DNA of 64,000 bases. Source: Kineococcus endophyticus. Its GTDB lineage: Bacteria > Actinomycetota > Actinomycetes > Actinomycetales > Kineococcaceae. Below the pieces are notes generated by a model, which was not told the DNA's origin, ran no database searches, and was given only the letters and a program-made list of their open reading frames with translations. The stretch is taken from assembly GCF_040796495.1 (NCBI RefSeq), contig NZ_JBFNQN010000007.1, positions 124,001-188,000 of the forward strand, written 5' to 3'. Positions 7,184-16,280 of the stretch are shown here, in pieces (position 1 is the stretch's first letter; each line of letters begins with the position of its first letter). Position numbers and translations under genes: made by a program.

Positions 7184-9366
7184 GGGATCCTCCGGTGGGC
7201 GGCACGGCGTCGGCGCGGCCGGGGCCGGCGCGCCGCGGAGAGGGGCCAGGGGCGGTGCGGGGCCGAACCGGGCCAGCGGCCGGCCAGGGCGGCCACGGCG
7301 AGGACGAGCAGACCGCCCGCCCCCGCGCCGACGACGACCAGACCGGGGTCGACGCGCTCGCGGACGCGGACCGCGCCCCCGGCGGGCGTCTGGTCGCGCA
7401 CGCTCCAGGCCTGCCCGCGCGACGCGACCTCGAGGGTGGCGACGACCTCGCCCGCGACCCGCCGGACGGTGCCGGCGTCCCGGCCGTCGACCGTGACCTG
7501 CACGACCGGGGAGGAGGGGGCTCCCTCCAGGAGCACGTCGACGTCCTCCGGGCCGCCCTCGTAGCGCTGGGACAGGGTGGCGGTCAGCCGGGTGAGGGCC
7601 TGGGTCGTCGTCGTGGCGTCCCGGCCGTCGGCGCCGGCGGTCACGACGACGAGCGCCGTGGCCCGGTGCACGACCGGTCGGGCCAGCCCGACGCCGACGG
7701 CGAGCAGCGCCCCGACGAGGGCCCCGACGACGAGGGGCGCGAGCGCGGGGGTCCAGCGGGGACGCAACCGCGGGGCGTCGTCGGCGAGGGGCTCGACCGC
7801 GTCCGGGGCGCGGCGCGACCGCAGGCGCCCGGTGAGGGCGCGGACCTCGGCCAGCCCGACGACGTGCGCCGCGGCGAGGTGCACCCCGACGAAGACGGTG
7901 CCCGCGGCGAGGCTGACGACGGGGCCGTGCCCGAGGTGGGTGACCCCCCAGGCCGCCGCGCCGGCGAGCGCGGCCGCGGTCGCCGAGCGCACGACGGCCT
8001 CACCGAGGCGTCGCCACGGCAGCGGCACGAGGTCGCGGTGCAGCCGTCGCAGCAGCACGGCCCCGGCGAGCGTGATGCCCGCCGCGTTGCCGAGCGCGAG
8101 GCCGGGGGCGCCGAGGGGACCGACGGCCACGGCGTCGACGGCGACCGTCACCGCGAGGCAGGCGAGGGCGGCGACCGCGGCGACCCGGGCACCCCGGGGC
8201 CGGATGCACAGGAACAGCACGGAGGCGCCGACGGCCAGCTGCCCGAGCAGCCCGAGGGAGTACCAGCGCAGGACCGTGGAGGTGGACTGCACGAGCTCGG
8301 CGTCGAAGGCCCCGCGCTGGAACAGCAGCGCGGTGATCTGCGGCGCCAGCACCTCCAGCGCGACCGTCACCGGCAGGACGACGCAGACGCCCAGGCGCAG
8401 CGCGTCGGTGACCTCGCGGCGGACCGCCGGGAACCGGCCGGCGCCGACGTGCGCCGTCACCGACGCCAGCGACACCGAGGCCACGACCAGCGAGAGCGTC
8501 ACGGGGATCTGCGCGACCTTGGAGGCGTAGTTCAGCTCGCTGATCGCGCCGACGAGGTCGCTGCCGAACCAGCGCTCGGCGAAGACCTGCGACTGCCGCG
8601 CCAGGCTGTAGACGATGATCGGGGCGACGGCCAGCAGCGGCGCAAGCCCGGTGCCCGCCCGCCAGCGCAGGCCGTCGAGACGGGTGGAGCGGGCGACGGC
8701 CGGGGCGACGACGGCGACCATGAGCAGGCTGCCGACGGCCAGCCCGAGGGCGGCGGCCCGGACGCCGAGCCACGGCTCCAGGAGCAGGCAGGCGAGGATC
8801 CCGACGTTGTAGGCGACGTACGTCGCGGCGGGGCGCACGAACGACCGGCGGCCGCGCAGGGCCGAGGACAGGTACCCCGCGACGCCCAGCCCGAGCACCG
8901 TGACGCTGGCCAGCCGGAAGCAGGTGACGGCCAGACTGGGGTCGGCCAGGCCCGGGGCGATGAGCCCCACGAGCACCGGGGCGGCCAGCGCGCACACCGC
9001 CCCGGCCGTGGCGGTGACGGCCACGACGGGCAGCAGCGTGCGGCGGACGGCCGACGTCAGTGAGCCCTCCTGCGCCCAGGTGCGAGCGAACAGGGGGGTC
9101 AGCAGGAGGGCGAGCCCGGACTCGTTGAGCAGCGGTGTCACCGTCTCCGGGACGGTCCAGGCGACGAAGAACGCGTCCGAGCTCGACGAGGCGCCGAACA
9201 GCGCGGCGATGACGAGGTCGCGGACGAGACCGAGCAGCGAGGACAGGACCATGACCCCGGCGACGAGGCTTGCGTCGCGCGCCCGGCGGTCGCGCACGAC
9301 CGGCGCGTCGGTGGGGCCGGCGGGGAACGGGGAGGGTCCCGCGGGACGCTCGGCGAGCGAGGTCAC
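7180..9366 (-). CDS. MurJ/MviN-family flippase fused to a Wzz-like C-terminal domain
   Basis: 728 aa. Residues about 25-520 form a MOP-superfamily flippase of the MurJ type: N-terminal ASLVAGVMVLSSLLGLVRD and AALFGASSSSDAFFVAWTVP, then about 14 hydrophobic helices. The C-terminal 190 residues differ: a helix (ALAPLVVGALVGALLAVGVG, about 555-574), a roughly 120-residue extracytoplasmic part with several VTVDG/VEVAS-like strands, and a last helix (VVVGAGAGGLLVLAVAALAG). That layout is the one of polysaccharide co-polymerase (Wzz) proteins. GTG at 9366 overlaps the preceding gene by 4 nt. Role inferred: translocates the lipid-linked repeat unit and couples it to polymerisation. Confidence 0.82.
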   Translation of the reverse strand: MTSLAERPAGPSPFPAGPTDAPVVRDRRARDASLVAGVMVLSSLLGLVRDLVIAALFGASSSSDAFFVAWTVPETVTPLLNESGLALLLTPLFARTWAQEGSLTSAVRRTLLPVVAVTATAGAVCALAAPVLVGLIAPGLADPSLAVTCFRLASVTVLGLGVAGYLSSALRGRRSFVRPAATYVAYNVGILACLLLEPWLGVRAAALGLAVGSLLMVAVVAPAVARSTRLDGLRWRAGTGLAPLLAVAPIIVYSLARQSQVFAERWFGSDLVGAISELNYASKVAQIPVTLSLVVASVSLASVTAHVGAGRFPAVRREVTDALRLGVCVVLPVTVALEVLAPQITALLFQRGAFDAELVQSTSTVLRWYSLGLLGQLAVGASVLFLCIRPRGARVAAVAALACLAVTVAVDAVAVGPLGAPGLALGNAAGITLAGAVLLRRLHRDLVPLPWRRLGEAVVRSATAAALAGAAAWGVTHLGHGPVVSLAAGTVFVGVHLAAAHVVGLAEVRALTGRLRSRRAPDAVEPLADDAPRLRPRWTPALAPLVVGALVGALLAVGVGLARPVVHRATALVVVTAGADGRDATTTTQALTRLTATLSQRYEGGPEDVDVLLEGAPSSPVVQVTVDGRDAGTVRRVAGEVVATLEVASRGQAWSVRDQTPAGGAVRVRERVDPGLVVVGAGAGGLLVLAVAALAGRWPGSAPHRPWPLSAARRPRPRRRRAAHRRIP

Positions 9367-9989
9367 CGGCGCAGCAGCAGCACGGCGCCGGCCACGACGA
9401 CGCCGAGCACGCCACCGAGGGCAGCCGACAACGGCGGGGTGAGCCCGCTGGCCGAACGCACCTCCGCGGCCGGGGTGAGCAGGGAGATCGTGTAGCCGCT
9501 GGCGGCGGCCGTCGGCGTCAGGTACGAGGCCACGGCCGTCGACGCCGCGGCCGCGACCGCGACCGCGTCCTGCGCGCTGTCGCCGGACGCGCTGACCTGC
9601 ACGAGGGGGGCGTCCTGCGAGGCGGCCACCGTCACGTCGCGCGCGACGTCGTCGACGGTCCGGCCGCCGGTGGCGAAGGGGGCCAGCGCGGCGTCGAGCA
9701 CCTCCGGCTGCCCGGCGACCTCGGCGTAGGCCTTGGCGTACGTGGTCGCGCCCCCGGCGTCCCCGCGGGCGTCGCCGGACGCCGTGGGGGCCACGACGAG
9801 GTAGGCGCTGGCGTGGTGGGCATCCGTGCTCAGCAGCCCGTAGCCCGCGCCGAGCAGGACCCCGACGACGAGCCCGACGACGACCAGGACGGCGGCGGAG
9901 CGGCGCCGGACGCGCACGCCGGGCCGGCGGACGGCGCCCTGCGCGGGGACGGCCGAGCGCGCGGCGGAGGGGGAGTGGGTCGTGCTCAT
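9363..9989 (-). CDS. Wzz-like chain-length determinant protein
   Basis: 208 aa membrane protein. A short cytosolic N-terminus is followed by a helix (AAVLVVVGLVVGVLLGAGYG, about 33-52), an extracytoplasmic domain of about 120 residues including AYLVVAPTASGD and DAPLVQVSASGDSAQDAV, and a C-terminal helix (SAALGGVLGVVVAGAVLLLRR). This is the two-helix topology of Wzz/YveK polysaccharide co-polymerases; there is no tyrosine-kinase domain. It lies between the GT4 and the MurJ-like gene with 4-nt overlaps on both sides. Its domain resembles the C-terminal part of the neighbouring flippase, suggesting duplication and fusion. Confidence 0.75.
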   Translation of the reverse strand: MSTTHSPSAARSAVPAQGAVRRPGVRVRRRSAAVLVVVGLVVGVLLGAGYGLLSTDAHHASAYLVVAPTASGDARGDAGGATTYAKAYAEVAGQPEVLDAALAPFATGGRTVDDVARDVTVAASQDAPLVQVSASGDSAQDAVAVAAAASTAVASYLTPTAAASGYTISLLTPAAEVRSASGLTPPLSAALGGVLGVVVAGAVLLLRR

Positions 9990-11209
9990 GCGTTCTGCTC
10001 CTGCGGGGCGTCCGAGGGGGTGGGTTCACGGCGGGACGCGTGCGCGTCGTCGGGGCGGTGCACGTGGTCGAACAGGTCGTCGTAGAGGTCGTCGAGGACG
10101 CGGGCGGTGGCGCGGACGTCGAAGGCGGCGACGACGGGGGGAGCGGTGCGCCCCGTCCCGTGGCCGCCGGCCCGCGCGGCGCGGCGTTCGTCGAGCAGCT
10201 GGGTGACCCCGGCCGCCAGGGCGGACGTCGACCCGCCGACCCGCACCGTCCCCGGCAGCGGTGCGGGCAGCTCGTCGAGCACGGGGGCCGCGGCGTAGAC
10301 GACGGGCAGCCCGCCGGCGAGGGCCTCCAGGACCCCCAGCCCGAACGTCTCAGACTGCGACGCGCTGACCAGCAGGTCCAGGGCCGAGAGCCAGGACGCG
10401 ACGTCGCCGACCTCGCCCGTGAAGTGGACGAAGTCCTCGACCGTCAGCTCCGCGGCGCGGGCCTGCAGGCGGGCGCGTTCGGCGCCGTCGCCGATGACGA
10501 CGAAGCGCCGGTGCGGGCCGAGCTGGGGGGCCAGGCCCTCGAGGGCGACGTCGACGCGCTTCCAGGGGTGCAGCCGGCAGACGACCCCGACGACCTCGAC
10601 GTCCTCGGACACGCCCAGCCCGGCGCGCAACCGCGCCCGGGCGGCCGCGTCGAAGCGCAGCTCGTCGGTGTCGATCCCGTTGCGCACGACCAGGACCCGG
10701 TGACCGGGACGGTCGACGACGCCCCACGTGGCGAGGTTGTCCCGCACCTGGTCGGAGACCGCCACGGTCGCCTGGGCCCACCGCGAGCTGCGGCGCAGCA
10801 GGGCCCGCACGACGGGGGTGGCGCGACGCCCCTCCAGGAGGTCGGGGTGGAACAGGGAGTGCTCGGTGCTCACGACGACGGGGACGCGGGCCAGGTGGCC
10901 GGCGACGCGCCCCAGCACCCCCGCGCGGAACAGGTGGGTGTGGACGACGTCGGGCGCCTCCTCGCGCAGCACGCGCAGCAGGCGCAGCAGCGCCCGCGGA
11001 TCGGTCGTCGACGGCGAGGCCAGGTCGTGGACCCGGTAGCCCTGCGCGCGCAGCTGCTCGGCGACGACCCCGGCGTTGTAGACGGCGACGACGGCGCAGT
11101 CGTGGCGGCTGGCGCGGACCACGCGCAGCAGCTGCGTCTCGGCGCCGCCGGCGGCCAGGCCCGTGATGACGTGCAGGACCTTCAGGCGTCGGGTCGGGCG
11201 TCGGGTCAC
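9986..11209 (-). CDS. Glycosyltransferase family 4
   Basis: 407 aa GT-B enzyme. The N-terminal domain begins LKVLHVITGLAAGGAETQLL (about 9-28), the usual GT4 acceptor-side motif, with DVVHTHLFRAGVLGR. The C-terminal donor domain has VRNGIDTDEL, VCRLHPWKRVDVA, VIGDGAERARL and the E-x7-E region SQSETFGLGVLEALAGGLPVV. Adds a sugar to the lipid-linked exopolysaccharide repeat on the cytosolic face; donor unknown. GTG at 11209 overlaps the deacetylase stop by 4 nt. Confidence 0.9.
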   Translation of the reverse strand: MTRRPTRRLKVLHVITGLAAGGAETQLLRVVRASRHDCAVVAVYNAGVVAEQLRAQGYRVHDLASPSTTDPRALLRLLRVLREEAPDVVHTHLFRAGVLGRVAGHLARVPVVVSTEHSLFHPDLLEGRRATPVVRALLRRSSRWAQATVAVSDQVRDNLATWGVVDRPGHRVLVVRNGIDTDELRFDAAARARLRAGLGVSEDVEVVGVVCRLHPWKRVDVALEGLAPQLGPHRRFVVIGDGAERARLQARAAELTVEDFVHFTGEVGDVASWLSALDLLVSASQSETFGLGVLEALAGGLPVVYAAAPVLDELPAPLPGTVRVGGSTSALAAGVTQLLDERRAARAGGHGTGRTAPPVVAAFDVRATARVLDDLYDDLFDHVHRPDDAHASRREPTPSDAPQEQNA

Positions 11210-11985
11210 GGTCGGCTCCTCGGGCTGCGGTGCGGGACGTCGCGTCCGCCGGCGGGCCGGCGGGAGGGGGCGGGGCGGCGGGCGTGGACCCGGGCGTGCA
11301 GGTGGTGGCGCAGGTGCTTGGCGGCGAGGCGGACGGGTCCGTCGCCGGGGCCGGCGTAGCTGCGCGGCACCGTGAGGTCGGGGAAGTCGGGCGTGCTCGG
11401 TGCGCCGGTGTCGGCGCGCACGGCGTCGCGGTACCCGGCGTCGGCGACGGCCGCCACGACCGCGGGGTCCTCGTCGCCGAAGGGGTAGGCGAACCCGGGG
11501 ACCTCGTGCCCGAGGAGGTCCTCGAGGACGGCCCGGCTGTCGGTGACCTCCGCGCGCAGCCGCGCGGGCGGGCACCGCGGCAGGTGCGGGTGGGTCAGCG
11601 TGTGGCTGGCGACCTCGACGCCGAGGGCGTCGACCTCCCGGACGCCCGACGCGGTGAGCAGGGGCCAGCCGTTGCCGTCCCAGTCGTTGGTGCCGCCGAA
11701 CCGGCCCGCGACGACGTAGAGGGTCGCCCCGAAACCGCGCTCGGCGAGCAGTTCCGCCGCGTCGAGGAAGTCGGTGTAGCCGTCGTCGAAGGTCAGCCCG
11801 ACGAGCCCGCGGGCGCTGCCGGCGCGGTGGGCGGCCATCAGCTCACCCGTGCTGACCCCGCGCAGACCCCTGCGCTGCAACGCGTCGAGCTGCCGCGCCA
11901 GGGTGTCCGGCGGGACGCACAGACCCTCGGGGTCGGGGCTGCGGCGGGCGACCGAGTGGTACATGAGCGCGAACGGGGCGGTCAC
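11206..11985 (-). CDS. Polysaccharide deacetylase (carbohydrate esterase 4)
   Basis: 259 aa NodB-homology protein. LTFDDGYTDFLDAAELL holds the catalytic Asp and metal-binding Asp, SHTLTHPHLPR gives the two metal-binding His (H-x3-H type), and AYPFGDEDPAVVAAVADAGY is the later motif. The N-terminal LMYHSVARR is typical of the PgaB/IcaB-like branch. There is no obvious signal peptide, so it may act inside the cell or be exported otherwise. It sits within the exopolysaccharide operon (4-nt overlaps both sides) and probably removes N- or O-acetyl groups from the polymer. Confidence 0.88.
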   Translation of the reverse strand: MTAPFALMYHSVARRSPDPEGLCVPPDTLARQLDALQRRGLRGVSTGELMAAHRAGSARGLVGLTFDDGYTDFLDAAELLAERGFGATLYVVAGRFGGTNDWDGNGWPLLTASGVREVDALGVEVASHTLTHPHLPRCPPARLRAEVTDSRAVLEDLLGHEVPGFAYPFGDEDPAVVAAVADAGYRDAVRADTGAPSTPDFPDLTVPRSYAGPGDGPVRLAAKHLRHHLHARVHARRPAPSRRPAGGRDVPHRSPRSRP

Positions 11986-14585
11986 CGGCGCACCCCCCGC
12001 ACAACGCGGGTGGGCTGGGGGGCGGCGACGGGCGGGATCGCCCCGGCCGCCAGGTACGCGTCGACGACCTGCGGCAGCAGGGTCCGGTCGTCGCGTGTGG
12101 TGACGACGTGCGCGCGACCGACGGCGCCCTCCTGGTCGCGCACCTCGGGTGCCCGCAGGCGGCGGACGACGGCGGTGGCGAGGAGGGCGGCGTCGTCGGT
12201 GTCGACGACGGCCCCGGCCCCCGGCGGGAGGGCCTCGCGCAGCGCCGGGTGCTCGTGGACGACGAGGCTGCGGCGGGCGGCCATGGCCTCCAGCGGGACG
12301 AAGGCGAACCCCTCGTACCGGCTGGGGACGACGACCACGTCCGCCGCGGCGTACCAGCGGCGCGGGGCGTCCGTGGCGCCCGGCAGCACGACGCCGGTCA
12401 GCCCATGGCCCCCCTCGGCCACGCGGCGCCGCACCTCCTCGGCGTCCGGGCCGTCGCCGACGAGCGCGAGCTGCGCCTGCGGGACGGCGGCCCGCACGAG
12501 CGGCCAGGCCGCGAGGAGGCGGTCCTGGCCCTTCTGGTGCGCGAGCCGCCCGACGCAGACGACCGTCGGCGCCTCGGGCAGGCCCAGTTCGCGGCGGGCG
12601 GCGGCCGCGTCGTCGACGCCGTGGCGGCTGAGGTCCAGGCCGTTGCGGACGACCCGGCGCGCCGTCACGTCGAGCGGCAGGCCGGCCTCGTGGGCGCGGT
12701 CCAGCTCGGCGCGGCTGACGAGCAGCAGGCAGTCGGTGAGGTGCAGGGCCAGGGCCTCCCACACCCGCACGGCCAGGGCGACGGGGCCGGAGGCGGCCTC
12801 GAAGGCCCAGGCGTGGGGCTGGAAGACGGTCGGCCGCGACCCGTGGACGACGAGCCGGCCCACGAGGCCGGCCTTGGCCGAGTGCAGGTGCACGACGTCG
12901 GGGTCGACGGCGCGGACGACGGCCCGCAGCCGGCGGGCCTCCGGCAGGACCCCGCGCAGCGGCGACCGGACGGCGGACCAGGTCGCGCGGGGGACGCCGA
13001 GCGCGTCGAGGCGGTCGGCGAGCCAGCCCGCCGGTGCGCAGGCCACCACGACGTCGAGGCCGGCGGCCCGCTGCTGCTGCGCGACGCGCGCGACGAAGGC
13101 GGCCACGCCCGCGTCGACGGGCTGGCAGACGTGCAGGACCCGCAGCCCGGTGGCGTCGACCGGAGCCGCCGTGACCGCGCGGCGCGGTGCGGGCTCGCGC
13201 GCCGGCCGGGGGGTGGCGGTCAGCGCCAAGGCGAGCCCGAAGACGACCCCCTGCAGCGGCGCGGTCGGCCCGGCCAGGTCGCCCCAGAAGTTCGTCACGA
13301 CGAACTGCGTGCCGACCCCGAACAGGGCGAGCCCGGTCGTGGAGGTGAGGGAGCGCCGCCCGTCGACGCGCCGCAGCGGGCCGACGGCCGCGACGACGAC
13401 GAGGGACAGGTACGCCAGCAGGCCGACGAGCCCCTGCTCGGACAGCACGAGGAGGTACTGCTCGTGCGGGGACAGCAGCTGCACGCGTTCGTAGCTGTCG
13501 TCGGAGGCCGCGTCCGCGCCGGAGGAGGTGGAGATGCCGAGCTGGGAGTCGCGGTGCTCGGAGAAGTTCTTCACCCCGATGCCGGTGACGGGTTCCTCGG
13601 ACCACATGCGCAGCGCGGCGGACCACAGGCCGTAGCGGTCGGCCACCGACTGGTCGGGGGAGGAGGCGGAGCTGACGACGGTCTCGACGCGCGCGACGAC
13701 GACGGCGCCCTGGGAGGGCACCGCGACGAGGGCGACGGTCGCGACGGCGATCCCGGCCAGCGCCGTGCCGGCCAGGACGCGCCACCCGACGCGGGCCAGC
13801 ACGAGGACGGCCGCGACGAGCCCGGACAGCAGGGCGCCCCGGCTGAGGCTGAGCAGCAGCGGCAGCAGGAAGAACACCGCCAGGGCCCCGGCGACGAGCC
13901 GGTGCCGGCGCACCGGCAGGGCGAGCGCGCCGGCCAGGCAGACGAGGCCCGCGTCGGCGACGAGGTTCCCCATCGCCAGCTGGTTGCCGACGCCGAAGGT
14001 GCCGATGGCGCGGATGGCCTCGGCGCCGTACCCGGCGCCGGTACCCGTCAGGTACTGCACGACCCCCAGGACGCCCTCGGCGAGGGACACCACGACCAGG
14101 GTGGCGAGGACCCCGGCGACCGCCCGCACCGTGCGGCACACGACGAACGTCGCGACGGGCAGCAGCACGTCGACCTCGACCCAACGGACCCAGCCCGCGG
14201 CGGCGAGGCGCTGGTCGGTCGCGAAGACGGCCGACAGGCTGACCGCGACGAGGACCGCCAGGGCCGGCAGGAGCGCCCGCGAGCGCAGCAGGGCCGGCCC
14301 GTCGCCGCTCAGCAGCCGCCAGGCGGCGGCCGCGATGACGAGGACGGCCGCGACGTCCGCGGCCGTCACGTGGGCCAGGGAGACGGCGCCGCTCGTGGAG
14401 GTGTCGGGCACGCAGACCGCGACGACGAGCAGGTGCAGCGGCAGGAGCGGCAGCCACCCCAGGCGCTGGGAGCGCGGGGTGACGCGGCGGCCGCGGACGC
14501 GTCCCGCACGGCGGCGGTGCCTGCCGGCGCGGCGGTCGCGGGCGGGCGTCGGTGCCTGGAGCGTGGTGGGCAGCGCCTCAGCCAC
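11982..14585 (-). CDS. O-antigen ligase/polymerase-like membrane domain fused to a GT4 glycosyltransferase
   Basis: 867 aa single ORF. Residues about 35-455 form a Wzy/WaaL-type membrane protein: about 10-12 helices and a large extracytoplasmic loop containing the family signature (GLWSAALRMWSEEPVTGIGV, then LSPHEQYLLVLSEQGLVGLL). Residues about 475-850 form a complete GT4 enzyme (LRVLHVCQPVDAGVAAFVARV, VVRNGLDLSRHG, CVGRLAHQKGQDRL, VPSRYEGFAFVPLEAMA). Two steps normally made by separate proteins are therefore joined. The GTG at 14585 overlaps the upstream stop by 8 nt; an in-frame GTG at 14483, just before the first helix, is an alternative start. No frameshift is needed to read both halves. 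Confidence 0.88.
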   Translation of the reverse strand: MAEALPTTLQAPTPARDRRAGRHRRRAGRVRGRRVTPRSQRLGWLPLLPLHLLVVAVCVPDTSTSGAVSLAHVTAADVAAVLVIAAAAWRLLSGDGPALLRSRALLPALAVLVAVSLSAVFATDQRLAAAGWVRWVEVDVLLPVATFVVCRTVRAVAGVLATLVVVSLAEGVLGVVQYLTGTGAGYGAEAIRAIGTFGVGNQLAMGNLVADAGLVCLAGALALPVRRHRLVAGALAVFFLLPLLLSLSRGALLSGLVAAVLVLARVGWRVLAGTALAGIAVATVALVAVPSQGAVVVARVETVVSSASSPDQSVADRYGLWSAALRMWSEEPVTGIGVKNFSEHRDSQLGISTSSGADAASDDSYERVQLLSPHEQYLLVLSEQGLVGLLAYLSLVVVAAVGPLRRVDGRRSLTSTTGLALFGVGTQFVVTNFWGDLAGPTAPLQGVVFGLALALTATPRPAREPAPRRAVTAAPVDATGLRVLHVCQPVDAGVAAFVARVAQQQRAAGLDVVVACAPAGWLADRLDALGVPRATWSAVRSPLRGVLPEARRLRAVVRAVDPDVVHLHSAKAGLVGRLVVHGSRPTVFQPHAWAFEAASGPVALAVRVWEALALHLTDCLLLVSRAELDRAHEAGLPLDVTARRVVRNGLDLSRHGVDDAAAARRELGLPEAPTVVCVGRLAHQKGQDRLLAAWPLVRAAVPQAQLALVGDGPDAEEVRRRVAEGGHGLTGVVLPGATDAPRRWYAAADVVVVPSRYEGFAFVPLEAMAARRSLVVHEHPALREALPPGAGAVVDTDDAALLATAVVRRLRAPEVRDQEGAVGRAHVVTTRDDRTLLPQVVDAYLAAGAIPPVAAPQPTRVVRGVRR

Positions 14586-16191
14586 CGGACCCCCGGACGA
14601 TCTGGGACACCGTCGCCAGCATGATCTTCAGGTCGAACCACAGCGAGAAGTTCTCGATGTAGTAGTTGTCGTAGTCGGCACGCAGCTCGATGGACGTGTT
14701 GCCGCGCAACCCGTTCACCTGGGCCCACCCGGTCAGCCCGCAGGGCACGCGGTGGCGGTGCCAGTACCGCGGGTACTGCGCGGCGAACTGCTGGGCGAAC
14801 ACCGGGCGTTCGGGGCGCGGGCCGACGAGGCTCATCTGCCCGCGCAGCACGTTGACGAGCTGGGGGAGTTCGTCGAGGGAGGAGCGGCGCAGGAACTTCC
14901 CGACCGGCCCGACGCGCAGGTCACCGGCGATGTTCCACGTCGTGTCCGACTCGGTCGGGGCCACGGACAGGCTGCGGAACTTCATGACCGTCACCGGCTG
15001 CCCGTCGACCCCGACGCGGACCTGGCGGAAGATCGCGCCGTCGCGGGTCTCCCACCGCGCCAGCAGTGCGCAGGTGAGCATGACGGGGGACAGCAGCGTG
15101 AGGGCGAGCGCGGACAGCGTGACGTCGACGACGCGCTTGGCGCGGCGGCCGGCGCGGTCGTGGTGGGGGCGGCGGAACCGCTCCAGCGGCAGGGCGTGCA
15201 CGAGGTCGCCACCGGCGCGGGCGGTGTGCAGCTCCCACAGCCGCGGCAGCCAGTAGATCTCGGTGTCCTCCAGGCCCGGGTCGCGCAGCAGGTTGACGAG
15301 GTGCTCGTCCTCGCGCAGGCCGTAGGCGATGACGACGACGCTCACGTCGTGCCGGCGGACCAGGCGGGCGACGTCGTCGACGGGGCCCAGCCACGGCGTG
15401 GGCGGGGCGTCGAGGAAGGGGGCGCGGTCGTCGAGCGTGCCGACGGGCAGGAGCCCGTACTGCGGGTTCTCCAGGAGCGTGCGGGAGAACTTCGTGCCGA
15501 CCGTCCCGCCGCCGACGACGAGGGTGGCCAGGCCGTTCCCGCGGCGACGGCGGTGGCGGCGCACCGCGGCGTAGACCGCGGTCCGCAGGGCCAGCTGCGC
15601 GGCGACGACGACCAGCACGGTCACGACCGTGCGCAGGGCGCCGCTCTCGCCGACGTGCAGGTCGCCGCGGGCGAGGAACGCGACGCCGAGCGCGCTGGTG
15701 AGGACGAGGAGGAGGCGGGGGGCGTCGTCGAAGGCCGACAGGGTCAGGCGGACGGGGTGCCGCCAGCGCGGGGCGTGGCCGACGACGGCGAGGGCCGCGC
15801 CGAGCACGACGGCCGTGGGGGCGTCGAGGGCGAGGGCGATCCCGACGCCGAGGAGGGTCTCGGCGACCGACAGGGCTGGCGTCCAGGCGCACGTGGCGCG
15901 CCGGCGGCGCAGCCGGTGGGCGGCGGGGGCCGGGGGGCGCTCGGGGAGCGTCTCGTCGCGCCGGTGGCGGGGAGCCCGGCGGCCGGTGGCGAGCTCGTCG
16001 TCGGGGTCGGAGGCGACGGTGTCGCTGTCGCTGTCGACCAGGGTGTCGATCGGGGTGTCGGTCACGGCGCCGACGTCGATCGAGGGGTCGAGGGTCGTGC
16101 TCTCAGTCCTGGGAGCGGGCACCAGGGCGTGCTCGAGGAGGTTCCCCGAGGCCGCGTCGCTGGACCCGTCCCGCAGGCGGTGGTGCTCCAC
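14578..16191 (-). CDS. Exopolysaccharide polyprenyl glycosylphosphotransferase (priming enzyme)
   Basis: 537 aa polyisoprenyl-phosphate hexose-1-phosphate transferase of the WbaP/WcaJ type, which starts the repeat unit. An acidic N-terminal tail (about 1-100) is followed by four helices, a Rossmann-like CoA-binding domain (LATLVVGGGTVGTKFSRTLL) and the C-terminal sugar-transferase domain with a membrane helix, FRQVRVGVDGQPVTVMKFRS, SLDELPQLVNVLRGQMSLVG-PRPE and CGLTGWAQVNGLRG. The GTG at 16191 has an excellent AGGAGA upstream. First gene of the seven-gene operon, with its own promoter about 40 nt upstream. Confidence 0.93.
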   Translation of the reverse strand: MEHHRLRDGSSDAASGNLLEHALVPAPRTESTTLDPSIDVGAVTDTPIDTLVDSDSDTVASDPDDELATGRRAPRHRRDETLPERPPAPAAHRLRRRRATCAWTPALSVAETLLGVGIALALDAPTAVVLGAALAVVGHAPRWRHPVRLTLSAFDDAPRLLLVLTSALGVAFLARGDLHVGESGALRTVVTVLVVVAAQLALRTAVYAAVRRHRRRRGNGLATLVVGGGTVGTKFSRTLLENPQYGLLPVGTLDDRAPFLDAPPTPWLGPVDDVARLVRRHDVSVVVIAYGLREDEHLVNLLRDPGLEDTEIYWLPRLWELHTARAGGDLVHALPLERFRRPHHDRAGRRAKRVVDVTLSALALTLLSPVMLTCALLARWETRDGAIFRQVRVGVDGQPVTVMKFRSLSVAPTESDTTWNIAGDLRVGPVGKFLRRSSLDELPQLVNVLRGQMSLVGPRPERPVFAQQFAAQYPRYWHRHRVPCGLTGWAQVNGLRGNTSIELRADYDNYYIENFSLWFDLKIMLATVSQIVRGSGG

Positions 16192-16232
16192 TCGAGTCTC
16201 CTCGGAAGTGCTGGCCGCGGGGGTCGAGGCGA

Positions 16233-16261
16233 AACATAGCCGTCGGGCGGGGCCAGGTCAG
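16233..16261 (-). promoter_or_regulatory. Sigma-70-type promoter of the exopolysaccharide operon
   Basis: On the minus strand, CTGACC (16256-16261) and TATGTT (16233-16238) are separated by 17 nt, close to the housekeeping actinobacterial consensus. Transcription would start near 16226 and leave a leader of about 35 nt before the GTG at 16191, which has a strong Shine-Dalgarno sequence. Confidence 0.6.
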
Positions 16262-16280
16262 GAGCCGAGATCGTCACGGA

